NCBI GenBank assembly: GCA_026314275.1
Contig: CP111109.1
Location: forward strand, 2,790,001 to 2,854,000
Direction of reading: 5' to 3'
Length of the DNA: 64,000 bases
Origin: JAGOEY01 sp017997515
Lineage (GTDB): Bacteria; Pseudomonadota; Gammaproteobacteria; Burkholderiales; Burkholderiaceae_C
Part shown: positions 19,437 through 27,218 of the stretch, piece by piece
Layout of the letters: the number at the start of each line of letters is the position of its first letter
How positions within the stretch are numbered: position 1 is the first letter of the stretch
Program-made: the position numbers and the translations under genes
Notes under the pieces: model-generated
What the model was told of the DNA's origin: nothing
What the model saw: the letters and a program-made list of their open reading frames with translations, nothing else
Database searches by the model: none

Positions 19437-20318
19437 CTATTCCTCCAGCCATTCAAAGCGGCCCTGTCGGTAGGTGACCCGGCTGGGGCCGGGCAGCGCG
19501 CGTTCACGTTCCGGGTGGTGTTCGTCGCCGGGGTAACACAGCAGCCGGTCCCCGTTCCCAATGTCGACCACTTCGGGGCGAATGGTGGGCGGGCGCTGGG
19601 CACGGGCTGACTGCAACGCGTCCTGCGTGCCACGGTGCTGCGCCAGGTGCAGCAGGCCCATGATCTGGGGCGGTGCCAGTTCAATCTCCTGGGCCCGGTA
19701 CATGGCCAGCGCCGCCTGGGGTGTGGTCCAGACACTGGCGGTGGCTTCGTGGTAGTCGTGGTGTGCGGTCTGGCCAGCCGGGGCTGCTGCCAGAAAAAAC
19801 CGGGTGTCAAACCGCTTGGTCATGATGGGGGACTTTGCGGGCGTGATCCAGCGTGACCATGGCACCAGGGCCTGGGTGTGCAGCCGCAAACCCAGGGCGG
19901 CCACGGCGTCGTTGAAGCTGTGGCCCGCACGGCAGTGTGTGGCGACCTCGGCCCCGTCGATAGGCCCTGCTCCGCCGGGGCCGTGGGCGAACAACACACC
20001 GCATTCCTCAAACGCCTCGCGTACGGCGGCCACATACAAGGCGCTGGCTTGCAGCACGTTCAGCTCCAGGTCGGGCTCCCCCAGGCTGGTGCGCAGCAGC
20101 TCCGGGTCCTGGTCCAGGTGTTGGTGGGGCTGCAGCTGTGTATCGTCCGGGTCGACCTTGCCCCCCGGAAACACATAGGTTCCGCCCAACACGTCCGACA
20201 GGCCGTGGCGGCGCACCATAAACACCTCGAGCCCGGCCGTGCCGTCGCGCAGCATGACCACAGTGGCGGCCGCGCGCGGCACGGCGGGTGGGGTGGAAGC
20301 AGTGGGTTGGTCTGTCAT
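19437..20318 (-). CDS. NUDIX hydrolase
   Basis: Hydrolase of nucleoside-diphosphate-linked compounds, 293 aa from Met 20318; an upstream Met at 20348 is less likely. The Nudix box is split but clear: GGTYVFPGGKVD, then after an insertion AVREAFEECGV supplying the REx2EE metal ligands. This long type with an extended C-terminal region is common in proteobacteria and may act on CoA or ADP-ribose derivatives; the substrate is not determinable. Convergent with the EamA gene (11 bp gap) and divergent from the diiron protein gene. Confidence 0.85.
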   Translation of the reverse strand: MTDQPTASTPPAVPRAAATVVMLRDGTAGLEVFMVRRHGLSDVLGGTYVFPGGKVDPDDTQLQPHQHLDQDPELLRTSLGEPDLELNVLQASALYVAAVREAFEECGVLFAHGPGGAGPIDGAEVATHCRAGHSFNDAVAALGLRLHTQALVPWSRWITPAKSPIMTKRFDTRFFLAAAPAGQTAHHDYHEATASVWTTPQAALAMYRAQEIELAPPQIMGLLHLAQHRGTQDALQSARAQRPPTIRPEVVDIGNGDRLLCYPGDEHHPERERALPGPSRVTYRQGRFEWLEE

Positions 20319-20381
20319 GGGGTGGTTTTGTGGAGGTCTTGGCGGCATGGTGCCAGACTGTGCGGCGAACGGTTGTCACCC

Positions 20382-20395
20382 TTGATCCACATCAA
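20382..20395 (+). promoter_or_regulatory. FNR/ANR-type binding site
   Basis: TTGATCCACATCAA is a perfect match to the FNR consensus TTGAT-N4-ATCAA. It lies 56 bp upstream of the start codon of the diiron metallo-beta-lactamase-fold gene, a distance compatible with activation from about -41.5. It implies induction under low oxygen. Confidence 0.8.
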
Positions 20396-20451
20396 AGCGA
20401 CTTGGGGCACGGGGCCGTAGAGTCACGCCTTGTTTCAAACTTGGGATTCTG

Positions 20452-21264
20452 ATGCCTGCGCCCGTTGAGCTTTACCGTGATTCGCAGCATATCTGCCTGA
20501 TGTTCACCGACCTGGTGGAAGAGGACGGCCAGGCGGTGCAGTCCAACCAGTTCCTGATTGTGGACAACGGCACGGGGGCCATCATCGACCCGGGTGGCAA
20601 CCTGGCCTTTAACGAGCTGTTTCTGGGCATGACGCGGCATTTCAGCCCGCAGAAGCTGTCGTACCTGATTGCATCCCACGCCGACCCCGACATCATCGCT
20701 TCACTCGACCGCTGGCTCACCTCGACCAAGGCGCAGCTGGTGATCTCGAAGGTGTGGGAGCGGTTTGTGCCGCACTTCACCAAGGTGGGCAAGACGGAAG
20801 ACCGCATCATCGGTATCCCCGACGGTGGTGCGCGCCTGCCGCTGGGTGCGCATGAGTTGTGGCTGTTGCCCGCCCACTTCCTGCACTCCGAGGGCAACTT
20901 CCACTTCTACGACCCGGTGAGCCGCATCCTGTTTACGGGCGACCTGGGTGTGTCGATGGTGTCGGGTGAAGAGGCGCGTGTACCGGTGCGTGAGCTGGGG
21001 CCACACATCCCGCGTATGGAGGGGTTTCACCGCCGCTACATGGTGTCGAACAAGGTGCTGCGGCTATGGGCACGGATGGCGCGGCAACTCGACATCGCCA
21101 TGCTGGTGCCGCAACACGGCGCACCCATCGCCGGGGCACGGGCCATTGCCGAGTTTTTTGACTGGGCCGAGTCGCTGATGTGTGGTGTTGACCTGTTCGA
21201 CGACCGGCACTACCAGCTGCCGACCGCGCAGGTGGACCCAGTCTCCCGCCGCATGCGGGAGTGA
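20452..21264 (+). CDS. MBL-fold oxygen-binding diiron domain protein (ODP family)
   Basis: Metallo-beta-lactamase-fold protein of 270 aa related to the diiron domain of flavodiiron proteins but lacking a flavodoxin domain. Metal-ligand segments are ASHADPDII, the His in LPAHFLHSEGNFHFYD, the Asp in LFTGDLGVS and the His in VPQHGAP. Homologues bind or reduce oxygen, or sense it, in anaerobic or microaerobic metabolism. The perfect FNR box upstream supports a low-oxygen role. It stands alone between the divergent NUDIX gene and the convergent small membrane protein. Confidence 0.87.
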   Translation: MPAPVELYRDSQHICLMFTDLVEEDGQAVQSNQFLIVDNGTGAIIDPGGNLAFNELFLGMTRHFSPQKLSYLIASHADPDIIASLDRWLTSTKAQLVISKVWERFVPHFTKVGKTEDRIIGIPDGGARLPLGAHELWLLPAHFLHSEGNFHFYDPVSRILFTGDLGVSMVSGEEARVPVRELGPHIPRMEGFHRRYMVSNKVLRLWARMARQLDIAMLVPQHGAPIAGARAIAEFFDWAESLMCGVDLFDDRHYQLPTAQVDPVSRRMRE

Positions 21265-21281
21265 CAGGCGGGTAACGGGTT

Positions 21282-21525
21282 TCAGGGCTGCTTGCTGCGG
21301 GACTTCCGGGAGAAAAACTGCACCACAAACATCAAGCCCAGCCCCAGCGAAAACCAGCCCACCAGCCAGGCGCCCGCCACCATGTCGCGCAGGCCGGACG
21401 CGGCCATGAAGTGGGGCGACACCAGCACCCCCAAGCCCGATCAGCACACACAGGATGCCCCTGAACAGCACATCGCCGTCGGATCGGCTGCGCTTCTTGT
21501 AAGGGTCGGGGTTGAATTGGGTCAT
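21282..21525 (-). CDS. Small two-helix membrane protein (frameshifted at a C5 run)
   Basis: Start MTQFNPDPYKKRSRSDGDVL then hydrophobic GILCVLIGLG. The frame breaks at five G on the coding strand (plus-strand C21428-21432). With one base removed the reading continues as VLVSPHFMAASGLRDMVAG, then WLVGWFSLGLGLMFVVQFF and a basic tail SRKSRSKQP, giving 80 aa with two transmembrane helices. Function unknown. It lies convergent to the diiron protein gene. Confidence 0.6.
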
Positions 21526-21534
21526 ATTTCAAGC

Positions 21535-21595
21535 ATTAAATTAGCCTCTAGCGCCCATGGTTAGAGCGCAAGCAGCTATTAAAAGAGTAGTAAAT
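21535..21595 (+). repeat. Family-1 dispersed repeat, copy 3
   Basis: Close to consensus: TTAGCCTCTAGCGCCC, loop, then GAGCGCAAGCAGCTATTAAAA. It lies just upstream of the small membrane protein start, in the region before gshA. Confidence 0.8.
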
Positions 21596-21761
21596 GCAGG
21601 TGGGCTGCGCAGCGGCTTGCGGGGGGCTGCCATTTTTTCGTTGTTGCGGCGGCGCAGGGGTGCAGATCCCGATGATCGCACGGCCTGTTGGGCAGCGGCC
21701 TGCGCAGATCGGGCCAGCATGGTAACTTCCGCCCCAAGTCAGATTAAGAAGTGATAAGAAT

Positions 21762-23336
21762 ATGAGCAGTTTGTCCACCCGCCCCGATGCACTTTTGCGC
21801 GACCGTATTGCAGCGCTTTCGCCTGCGAGGCTCCAAGGCATGCGGCGTGGCGTTGAGAAAGAAAGCCTGCGCGCCTTGCCCGGCGGTGGCCTGGCGCTTA
21901 CGCCGCACCCGGCCGCGCTGGGCTCACCGTTGACCCACCCGCACATCACCACCGACTTCAGCGAGTCACAGGTGGAGCTGGTCACGGGCGCCCACAAAGA
22001 CCCCCAGGCCGTGCTGGCCGAGCTGACCGGGCTGCACCAGTTCACCTACCGCAGCCTGCGGGACCTGGGCGACGAAATGTTGTGGGTGTCGAGTATGCCC
22101 TGTGGCCTGCCCACAGACGAGACCATTCCGCTGGGCCGCTACGGCTCGTCCAACGTGGGCCGCGCCAAGAGTGTGTACCGCATGGGCCTGGGCCACCGCT
22201 ATGGGCGGCGTATGCAGACCATTTCGGGCATCCACTACAACTGGTCGCTGCCGGACGTGACGAGTGAGCAGTATTTCGGCCTGATCCGCAACTTCCGCCG
22301 CCACGCGTTTTTGCTGCTGTACCTGTTTGGCGCATCACCCGCTTTGTGCTCCACCTTTGTGGCGGGCCGCGACCACCAGCTGCAGCCCCTGGGCGACGGC
22401 TCGATGTACATGCCGCATGGCACCTCGCTGCGTATGGGCCGCCTCGGTTACCAGAGTGACGCGCAGTCCACCCTGGCCGTCAGCTACAACAGCCTCGACG
22501 GCTACGGCGCATCGCTGCAGGACGCACTGACCCGGCCGTACCCCGCGTACGAAACCGTGGGCATCCGTAACCCGGGCGGCGACTACAACCAACTGGCCAC
22601 CACGCTGCTGCAGATTGAAAACGAGTTCTACGGCACCATTCGCCCCAAACGTGTGATCTTCTCGGGCGAACGCCCCTTACATGCGCTGCGTGAGCGGGGC
22701 GTGGAATACGTCGAGGTGCGCCTGCTCGACCTCGACCCGTTTGTGCCGGTGGGTATCACCGCACAAACCATGCGTTTTATCGACGTGTTCCTGCTGCACT
22801 GCCTGCTGGCCGACAGCCCGCCTGACACACCACAGGAAATCACCGAGCTGGCGCACAACCAGCACCGCACCGCTGCCAGTGGCCGCGAGCCAGGCCTGCG
22901 CCTGGAGCGGGCAGGGCGCGAGATTCCGCTGGTGGACTGGGGCGCCGAGCTGCTGGAAGCCTTTGGCCCCATCGCCGCCGCGCTGGACGCCGCCCACAAC
23001 ACCACCGACTACAGCGACGCCGTGCGCAACGCCGAGAGTGGCCTGCACGACCCGTCCAGCCTGCCATCGGCCCGTGTGCTGGCTGCCATGGCGGCTGAGC
23101 ACGAAAACTCCTTCGTGCGTTTTGTGCGCGAGCAGTCGCTGCAGACGCAAAAAAACCTGCTGTCGCTGCCCTTCACAGACGCACAGCAGGCTTATTTTGC
23201 AGACCTCACCCAAAAGTCCATCGCCGACCAACAAGCCATCGAAGCCGCAGACACCATGCCCTTCGAGCAGTACCGGGAGCAGTACGTGTCGCCGCGCCGA
23301 CTGGGTATCCCCACAGCAGTAGCTCAAACGGCATAG
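21762..23336 (+). CDS. gshA: Glutamate-cysteine ligase (proteobacterial type)
   Basis: ATP-dependent ligase joining glutamate to cysteine, the first and rate-limiting step of glutathione synthesis; 524 aa, the normal length for the GshA type 1 family. Hallmarks are RGVEKESLRA near the N terminus, TTDFSESQVELVTG (substrate and metal binding), GIHYNWSLPD and GDYNQLATTLLQIENEFYG. Cytoplasmic. A family-1 repeat lies upstream and a family-2 element lies between it and the convergent lipoprotein gene. Confidence 0.96.
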   Translation: MSSLSTRPDALLRDRIAALSPARLQGMRRGVEKESLRALPGGGLALTPHPAALGSPLTHPHITTDFSESQVELVTGAHKDPQAVLAELTGLHQFTYRSLRDLGDEMLWVSSMPCGLPTDETIPLGRYGSSNVGRAKSVYRMGLGHRYGRRMQTISGIHYNWSLPDVTSEQYFGLIRNFRRHAFLLLYLFGASPALCSTFVAGRDHQLQPLGDGSMYMPHGTSLRMGRLGYQSDAQSTLAVSYNSLDGYGASLQDALTRPYPAYETVGIRNPGGDYNQLATTLLQIENEFYGTIRPKRVIFSGERPLHALRERGVEYVEVRLLDLDPFVPVGITAQTMRFIDVFLLHCLLADSPPDTPQEITELAHNQHRTAASGREPGLRLERAGREIPLVDWGAELLEAFGPIAAALDAAHNTTDYSDAVRNAESGLHDPSSLPSARVLAAMAAEHENSFVRFVREQSLQTQKNLLSLPFTDAQQAYFADLTQKSIADQQAIEAADTMPFEQYREQYVSPRRLGIPTAVAQTA

Positions 23337-23371
23337 CAGGTCGGATTTCGACCCCATGTGCAAAGCGCGAA

Positions 23372-23482
23372 GCGCAAGCACACCTTCCAGCAAACACCGT
23401 GGATCTGGCTCTGCCAGTCCACAGGTGTTGCCCCCTGCAAGGGGGAGGCGCAGCGGAACGAAGTCCGCGCAGCCTGGGGGTG
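23372..23482 (-). repeat. Family-2 3'-end hairpin element, copy C
   Basis: On the minus strand CACCCCCAGGCTGCGCGG begins at the base directly after the stop of the META-domain lipoprotein. The CCCCCTTGCAGGGGG stem and a CTGGC-AGA-GCCAG hairpin flanked by GTGG and CCAC follow. Confidence 0.85.
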
Positions 23483-24297
23483 TTACATCCTCTGAGTTTC
23501 GACCTGCAGGTCGAGCACAAAGATATAACGTGACGCATCCGCGGGTGGGTTGGCGCGGGTGAAGCGGTTCACACGCAGCACCGAGCGGTAACCTGGCGCG
23601 AAGGTGAAGCCCTGGATGTCACCCTGGAACACCTGCCATGGGCCGGGCTGGCCCACACGCAGGCCTTGTTCGTTGAAGGTGATTTCACGCGTCTGCAGGC
23701 ACTGGGCGTTGGGCATCAGCGGGTGGTTGCACGCCACTTTTTGCGGGGCCACTTCCAGGAACATACGCGTGGGTTTGCCGTGTTGTGACTCCAGCGTGCG
23801 TTCACCGGTGAACACCAGCGTCTCGTTCGCCGCCGTCAGCAGCGTCATGCTGGGTGGGGTGGTCATCTCGATGCGCAGGTCCAGGGGTTTGGCCAATGCG
23901 GCCGTGATGGCCTTGTCCACGGCCATCAGCGTGGGCTCACACGCCATCATGGTCGAGACCGTCTGGCCCACCGCCAGCTGGTAGGCGCTGTTGATTTGAA
24001 AGGCACCGCCGCGTACGTTGCAGCCGCCCTGGATGCTGATGCGGCCCTCTGCAAAATTGAAGGTGACGGGTTTGGAGTTGGCCGGGAACAGCGCGCTCAT
24101 GTAGCGGCCATCGTTGTCGCGTGCCGACACCAGCTTCCAGGTGTGGGCCACCAGTGCGGCTTCGAGGCGGGCGGGCTGCACCGTCGTGGCCGACGGCGGG
24201 GGGGCTCGGCCATGGGGCTGGTGCCGCAGGCCGAGAGGGTCAGTGCCGCCACCATGGCGGCAGTGATGGCAAGAAGGGAGGGCAGGCGTATTGGCAT
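23483..24297 (-). CDS. META and DUF4377 domain lipoprotein (frameshifted at a G7 tract)
   Basis: Predicted envelope lipoprotein of 271 aa after repair. The N terminus (MPIRLPSLLAITAAMVAALT) ends in lipobox LSAC, giving a lipidated Cys near residue 24. The frame breaks soon after at seven C on the coding strand (plus-strand G24198-24204). One more base joins it to a META domain (HTWKLVSARDNDGRY, GGCNVRGGAFQI, STMMACEPTLM), followed by a DUF4377 domain (QCLQTREITFNEQGL; WQVFQGDIQGFTF). META proteins are linked to heat and antibiotic tolerance. Its stop abuts a family-2 element. Confidence 0.83.
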
Positions 24298-24393
24298 AGG
24301 GTGCTCCGGTTGGGTTCAAAGACAAGCTGGCCCAAACTGTATCCCATCAACGTGCAGCCCCGACACCCGCGTCGCTTTGGCAGCAGGTCTTTA

Positions 24394-24661
24394 GAACGTG
24401 TTTACGATCTTTGCGGGGATCGCATTGGAGTGCAATCGGGACGAGTGGGTGGCCCGGATGCGCCGCATGGGCTCCTGCCCATGCAAGCAGCTGGGGCGCT
24501 CAATCGCCCGATTTCACTCCAACCCTACGGGCAAGTGCCTTTTCGGGCGGTCTGCGGCGTTGCTGCGCTTGTCCATAGCCGGGCTATGGACTGCACACCG
24601 CGCCTTGCATCCCATCCCGAAAAGGTACTTGTGCGACCCCGGAAAGATCGTAAACACGTTC
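24394..24661 (+). mobile_element. MITE-like element with 30-bp terminal inverted repeats
   Basis: A 268-bp segment whose ends are near-perfect inverted repeats beginning GAACGTGTTTACGATCTTT on each strand, with matches continuing to about 30 bp. It is flanked by a TTA direct repeat (24391-24393 and 24662-24664), consistent with a 3-bp target duplication. An internal 10-bp-arm palindrome (GTCCATAGCC / GGCTATGGAC) is centred at 24581. No transposase is encoded, so it would have to move in trans. It lies between the META lipoprotein and the SDR gene. Confidence 0.7.
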
Positions 24662-24736
24662 TTACCCACAGCGTCGGCACAATGGCGGCACGGCGGCCCC
24701 GCAGGGCCCACCCACCACCAACACAGGAGCAACAAC

Positions 24737-25624
24737 ATGGGTATGGATTTCACAGGCCGCGTGGCCATCGTCACCGGCGCGGGCGGCGGGCTGGGCCGCC
24801 AGCATGCACTGGCCTTGGCCGCACGCGGTGCTAAAGTGGTCGTTAACGACCTGGGCGGTGCGCAGTCCGTGGTGGACGACATCTTGGCCGCCGGGGGCGA
24901 GGCGTTGGCCAATGCGGCCTCCGTCACCGACTTTGTGGCTGTGCAGGCCATGGTGCAGCAGGCGGTGGACGCCTGGGGCCGGGTGGACATCCTCATCAAC
25001 AACGCCGGCATCCTGCGCGACAAGAGTTTTGCCAAGATGGAGCTGGCCGACTTCCAGCTGGTGGTGGACGTGCACCTGATGGGCTCCGTCAACTGCACCA
25101 AGGCCGTGTGGGCATTGATGAACGAACAGAAATACGGCCGCATCGTGATGACCACCTCGTCATCCGGCCTGTACGGCAACTTTGGCCAGAGCAACTACGG
25201 CGCAGCCAAACTGGCGCTGGTCGGGCTGATGCAGACGCTGAGCCTGGAAGGTGCCAAGAACCACATCCACGTCAACTGCCTGGCCCCCACCGCCGCCACT
25301 GCCATGACCGCCGGCCTGATGCCCGAAGCCGTGTTGGCTGCCCTGAAGCCCGAAGCCGTGGTGCCCGCCATGCTGGTGTTGGCCGCAGAGGATGCTCCCA
25401 CCCGCACCATCCTGTGTGCCGGTGCAGGCACGTTCGAGGCGGCCCATATCACGCTGACGCCGGGCATCCACCTTGGTATCGGCGGCGACGTGCCGGAGCA
25501 GCTGGCGGAACGTCTGGCCGAAGTGACGAACCGGGCGAATGAGACCGTGCCGCAAAGCGGCGCTGCGCAGGGCACCAACGAGGTGGGGCAGGCCATGGCG
25601 GCTGCGGGCGGCGTTAGCGCATAA
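24737..25624 (+). CDS. SDR family oxidoreductase (hydroxyacyl-CoA dehydrogenase-like)
   Basis: Short-chain dehydrogenase of 295 aa with a Rossmann NAD(P) motif TGAGGGLGRQHA, NNAG (INNAGILRD) and catalytic residues Ser in TTSSSGLYGN and YxxxK in SNYGAAKLALV. The spacing and the sequence VVVNDLGG and SGLYGNFGQSNY resemble the (3R)-hydroxyacyl-CoA dehydrogenase domain of multifunctional enzyme type 2. A role in fatty acid or steroid-like beta-oxidation is therefore possible. AGGAG lies before ATG 24737. The open frame upstream of that Met is MITE sequence. Confidence 0.88.
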   Translation: MGMDFTGRVAIVTGAGGGLGRQHALALAARGAKVVVNDLGGAQSVVDDILAAGGEALANAASVTDFVAVQAMVQQAVDAWGRVDILINNAGILRDKSFAKMELADFQLVVDVHLMGSVNCTKAVWALMNEQKYGRIVMTTSSSGLYGNFGQSNYGAAKLALVGLMQTLSLEGAKNHIHVNCLAPTAATAMTAGLMPEAVLAALKPEAVVPAMLVLAAEDAPTRTILCAGAGTFEAAHITLTPGIHLGIGGDVPEQLAERLAEVTNRANETVPQSGAAQGTNEVGQAMAAAGGVSA

Positions 25625-25671
25625 ACTGTGCAGCCTTGCGCCCCGCGCGCCAGAAGGCCATTTTTATGTAT

Positions 25672-25731
25672 GAAATTGGCCTCTAGCGCACATGCAGCGG
25701 GCGCAGTAAGCTATTAAAAAGGGAGTAAATA
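25672..25731 (+). repeat. Family-1 dispersed repeat, copy 4
   Basis: Reads ATTGGCCTCTAGCGCAC, loop, GGGCGCAGTAAGCTATTAAA. It lies between the SDR and GTPase genes. Confidence 0.75.
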
Positions 25732-25786
25732 GCCGTCCTCCACGGCCATGCTCCCTGCCAACACCCACCCACAAAGAGATACACCC

Positions 25787-26722
25787 ATGGCCATCCAGTG
25801 GTTCCCCGGCCATATGAACGTCACCCGCAAGGCGATCACCGAGCGTGTGAAAGAAATCGACGTGGTCATCGAGCTGCTCGACGCCCGCCTGCCGGGCTCC
25901 AGCGCCAACCCCATGCTGGCCGAACTCACGGCGGGCCGCCCGGCGCTCAAGATCCTGAACAAACAGGACCTGGCCGACCCCGACCGCACCGCCACCTGGC
26001 TGGCGCACTACAACAGCCAGCCCGGCACCCGCGCCATCGCGCTGGACGCAAGCCAGGGCACGCAACGCCAGTCCATCATCAGCGCCTGCCACGCGCTGTC
26101 GCCCAACCGGGGTGGTATGGCCAAACCCATGCGGGTGCTGATCTGCGGCGTGCCCAACGTGGGCAAGTCCACCCTCATCAACACCCTCAGCGGCAAGGGC
26201 CAGGCCAAGACCGGCGACGAGGCGGGCATCACCAAGCTGGAGCAGCGCATCGTGCTGGCCGACGACTTCTACCTGTGGGACACCCCCGGCATGTTGTGGC
26301 CGCGTATCAGTGTGGTGCGCAGCGGCTTCAACCTGGCGGCCAGCGGAGCCGTGGGCCGCAACGCCTACGACGAAGAAGAGGTGGCGCTGGAGCTGCTCAG
26401 TTACCTCAAAGCCCACTACGCCGCGCCGCTGGAGGCCCGGTTCCGTATGCAGGGTGCCGCTGGCATGACCGACGAAGACCTGCTGGCCGAAGTGGGCCGC
26501 AAACGCGGCGCGATTCTGGGCAAAGGCAAGGTCAACCTGCAGAAAGCTGCCGAGATCGTGATCTACGAATTCCGCGCCGCCACGCTGGGCCGCGTGACGC
26601 TGGAGACGCCCGAAGAGTTTGCCGTGTGGGTGGCCGAGGCACAGGCCGCTGACGCATTACGCCTGTCGAAGAAGCAGAAGAAAGAACAGCGCAAGGCCCC
26701 TCGGGCGGCAGACCCGGACTGA
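25787..26722 (+). CDS. ylqF: Ribosome biogenesis GTPase (YlqF/RbgA type)
   Basis: Circularly permuted GTPase of 311 aa from ATG 25787 (MAIQWFPGHMNVTRK). Motif order is G4 (KILNKQDLAD), G1 (GVPNVGKSTLIN), G3 (LWDTPGMLWP), as in RbgA/YlqF, which acts in late 50S subunit assembly. A C-terminal helical domain ends in a Lys/Arg-rich tail (LSKKQKKEQRKAPR) suited to RNA contact. The accessory dynamin insertion begins directly downstream. Confidence 0.93.
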   Translation: MAIQWFPGHMNVTRKAITERVKEIDVVIELLDARLPGSSANPMLAELTAGRPALKILNKQDLADPDRTATWLAHYNSQPGTRAIALDASQGTQRQSIISACHALSPNRGGMAKPMRVLICGVPNVGKSTLINTLSGKGQAKTGDEAGITKLEQRIVLADDFYLWDTPGMLWPRISVVRSGFNLAASGAVGRNAYDEEEVALELLSYLKAHYAAPLEARFRMQGAAGMTDEDLLAEVGRKRGAILGKGKVNLQKAAEIVIYEFRAATLGRVTLETPEEFAVWVAEAQAADALRLSKKQKKEQRKAPRAADPD

Positions 26723-26728
26723 GCCCCC

Positions 26729-26875
26729 GCGCGTGCTGCAGGTTAAACCGCGCCTCTTGCTATTCACCCGACACCAGCACCTGGCGCAACTGCTCCACCG
26801 CGTTCCAGAAATCTTCAAATCCGAAGTGCAGTGGTGTAGAGCCACAACGCAAGGTGTCGGTCGTGGGCACGGAAC
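26729..26875 (-). pseudogene. Decayed 3' fragment of a kynureninase gene
   Basis: The minus-strand frame reads TLRCGSTPLHFGFEDFWNAV then EQLRQVLVSGE followed by a TAG stop where kynU has Trp. The DNA aligns with the true kynU 3' end at about 30173-30318 with roughly 85% identity by eye and in the same orientation, so the two copies form an imperfect direct repeat of about 145 bp. The intervening 3.3 kb carries the dynamin-like gene. This is either a leftover of the insertion event or a piece brought in with it. Confidence 0.8.
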
Positions 26876-27218
26876 CGTAAATTTTCCCGAGTTTTTTTGC
26901 TCGTGCGGTAAACACCCACCTCGTCGCGAGCTGTAAGCGTCGCTCGCGGTTTGTACATGGTTGTCCCGACTTTTAACTCGTGAGTTTTGGCATTAAAAGC
27001 GCCATATTTTTTGGGTTTTTGTGCAGCAAGTTGGTTTTAATTGAAACTATTGGAAACAAAGACGGTGTTATGGTTGTGGCTCGTCCCGGCTATTTCTTAA
27101 GTCTCCTCAGACGCATCATGAACGACGAACATGTGCTGAATTGAAGCTTATTCAGTCGTTGGTAGATCAAAAATAGCTGGCTATTCAATACCCTGCATTG
27201 CCTTACAAGGAATGAAGA
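26876..27218. other. AT-rich non-coding leader of the dynamin-like gene
   Basis: No convincing gene is seen. The stretch is clearly more AT-rich than the host background and presumably holds the promoter of the dynamin-like gene. A short palindrome AACTCGTGAGTT (26975-26986) is a possible operator, but support is weak. Confidence 0.4.

Noticed and set aside
26975..26986. Short palindrome AACTCGTGAGTT as an operator for the dynamin-like gene
   Set aside because: Single 12-bp palindrome in AT-rich DNA with no second copy; noted only in the leader entry.
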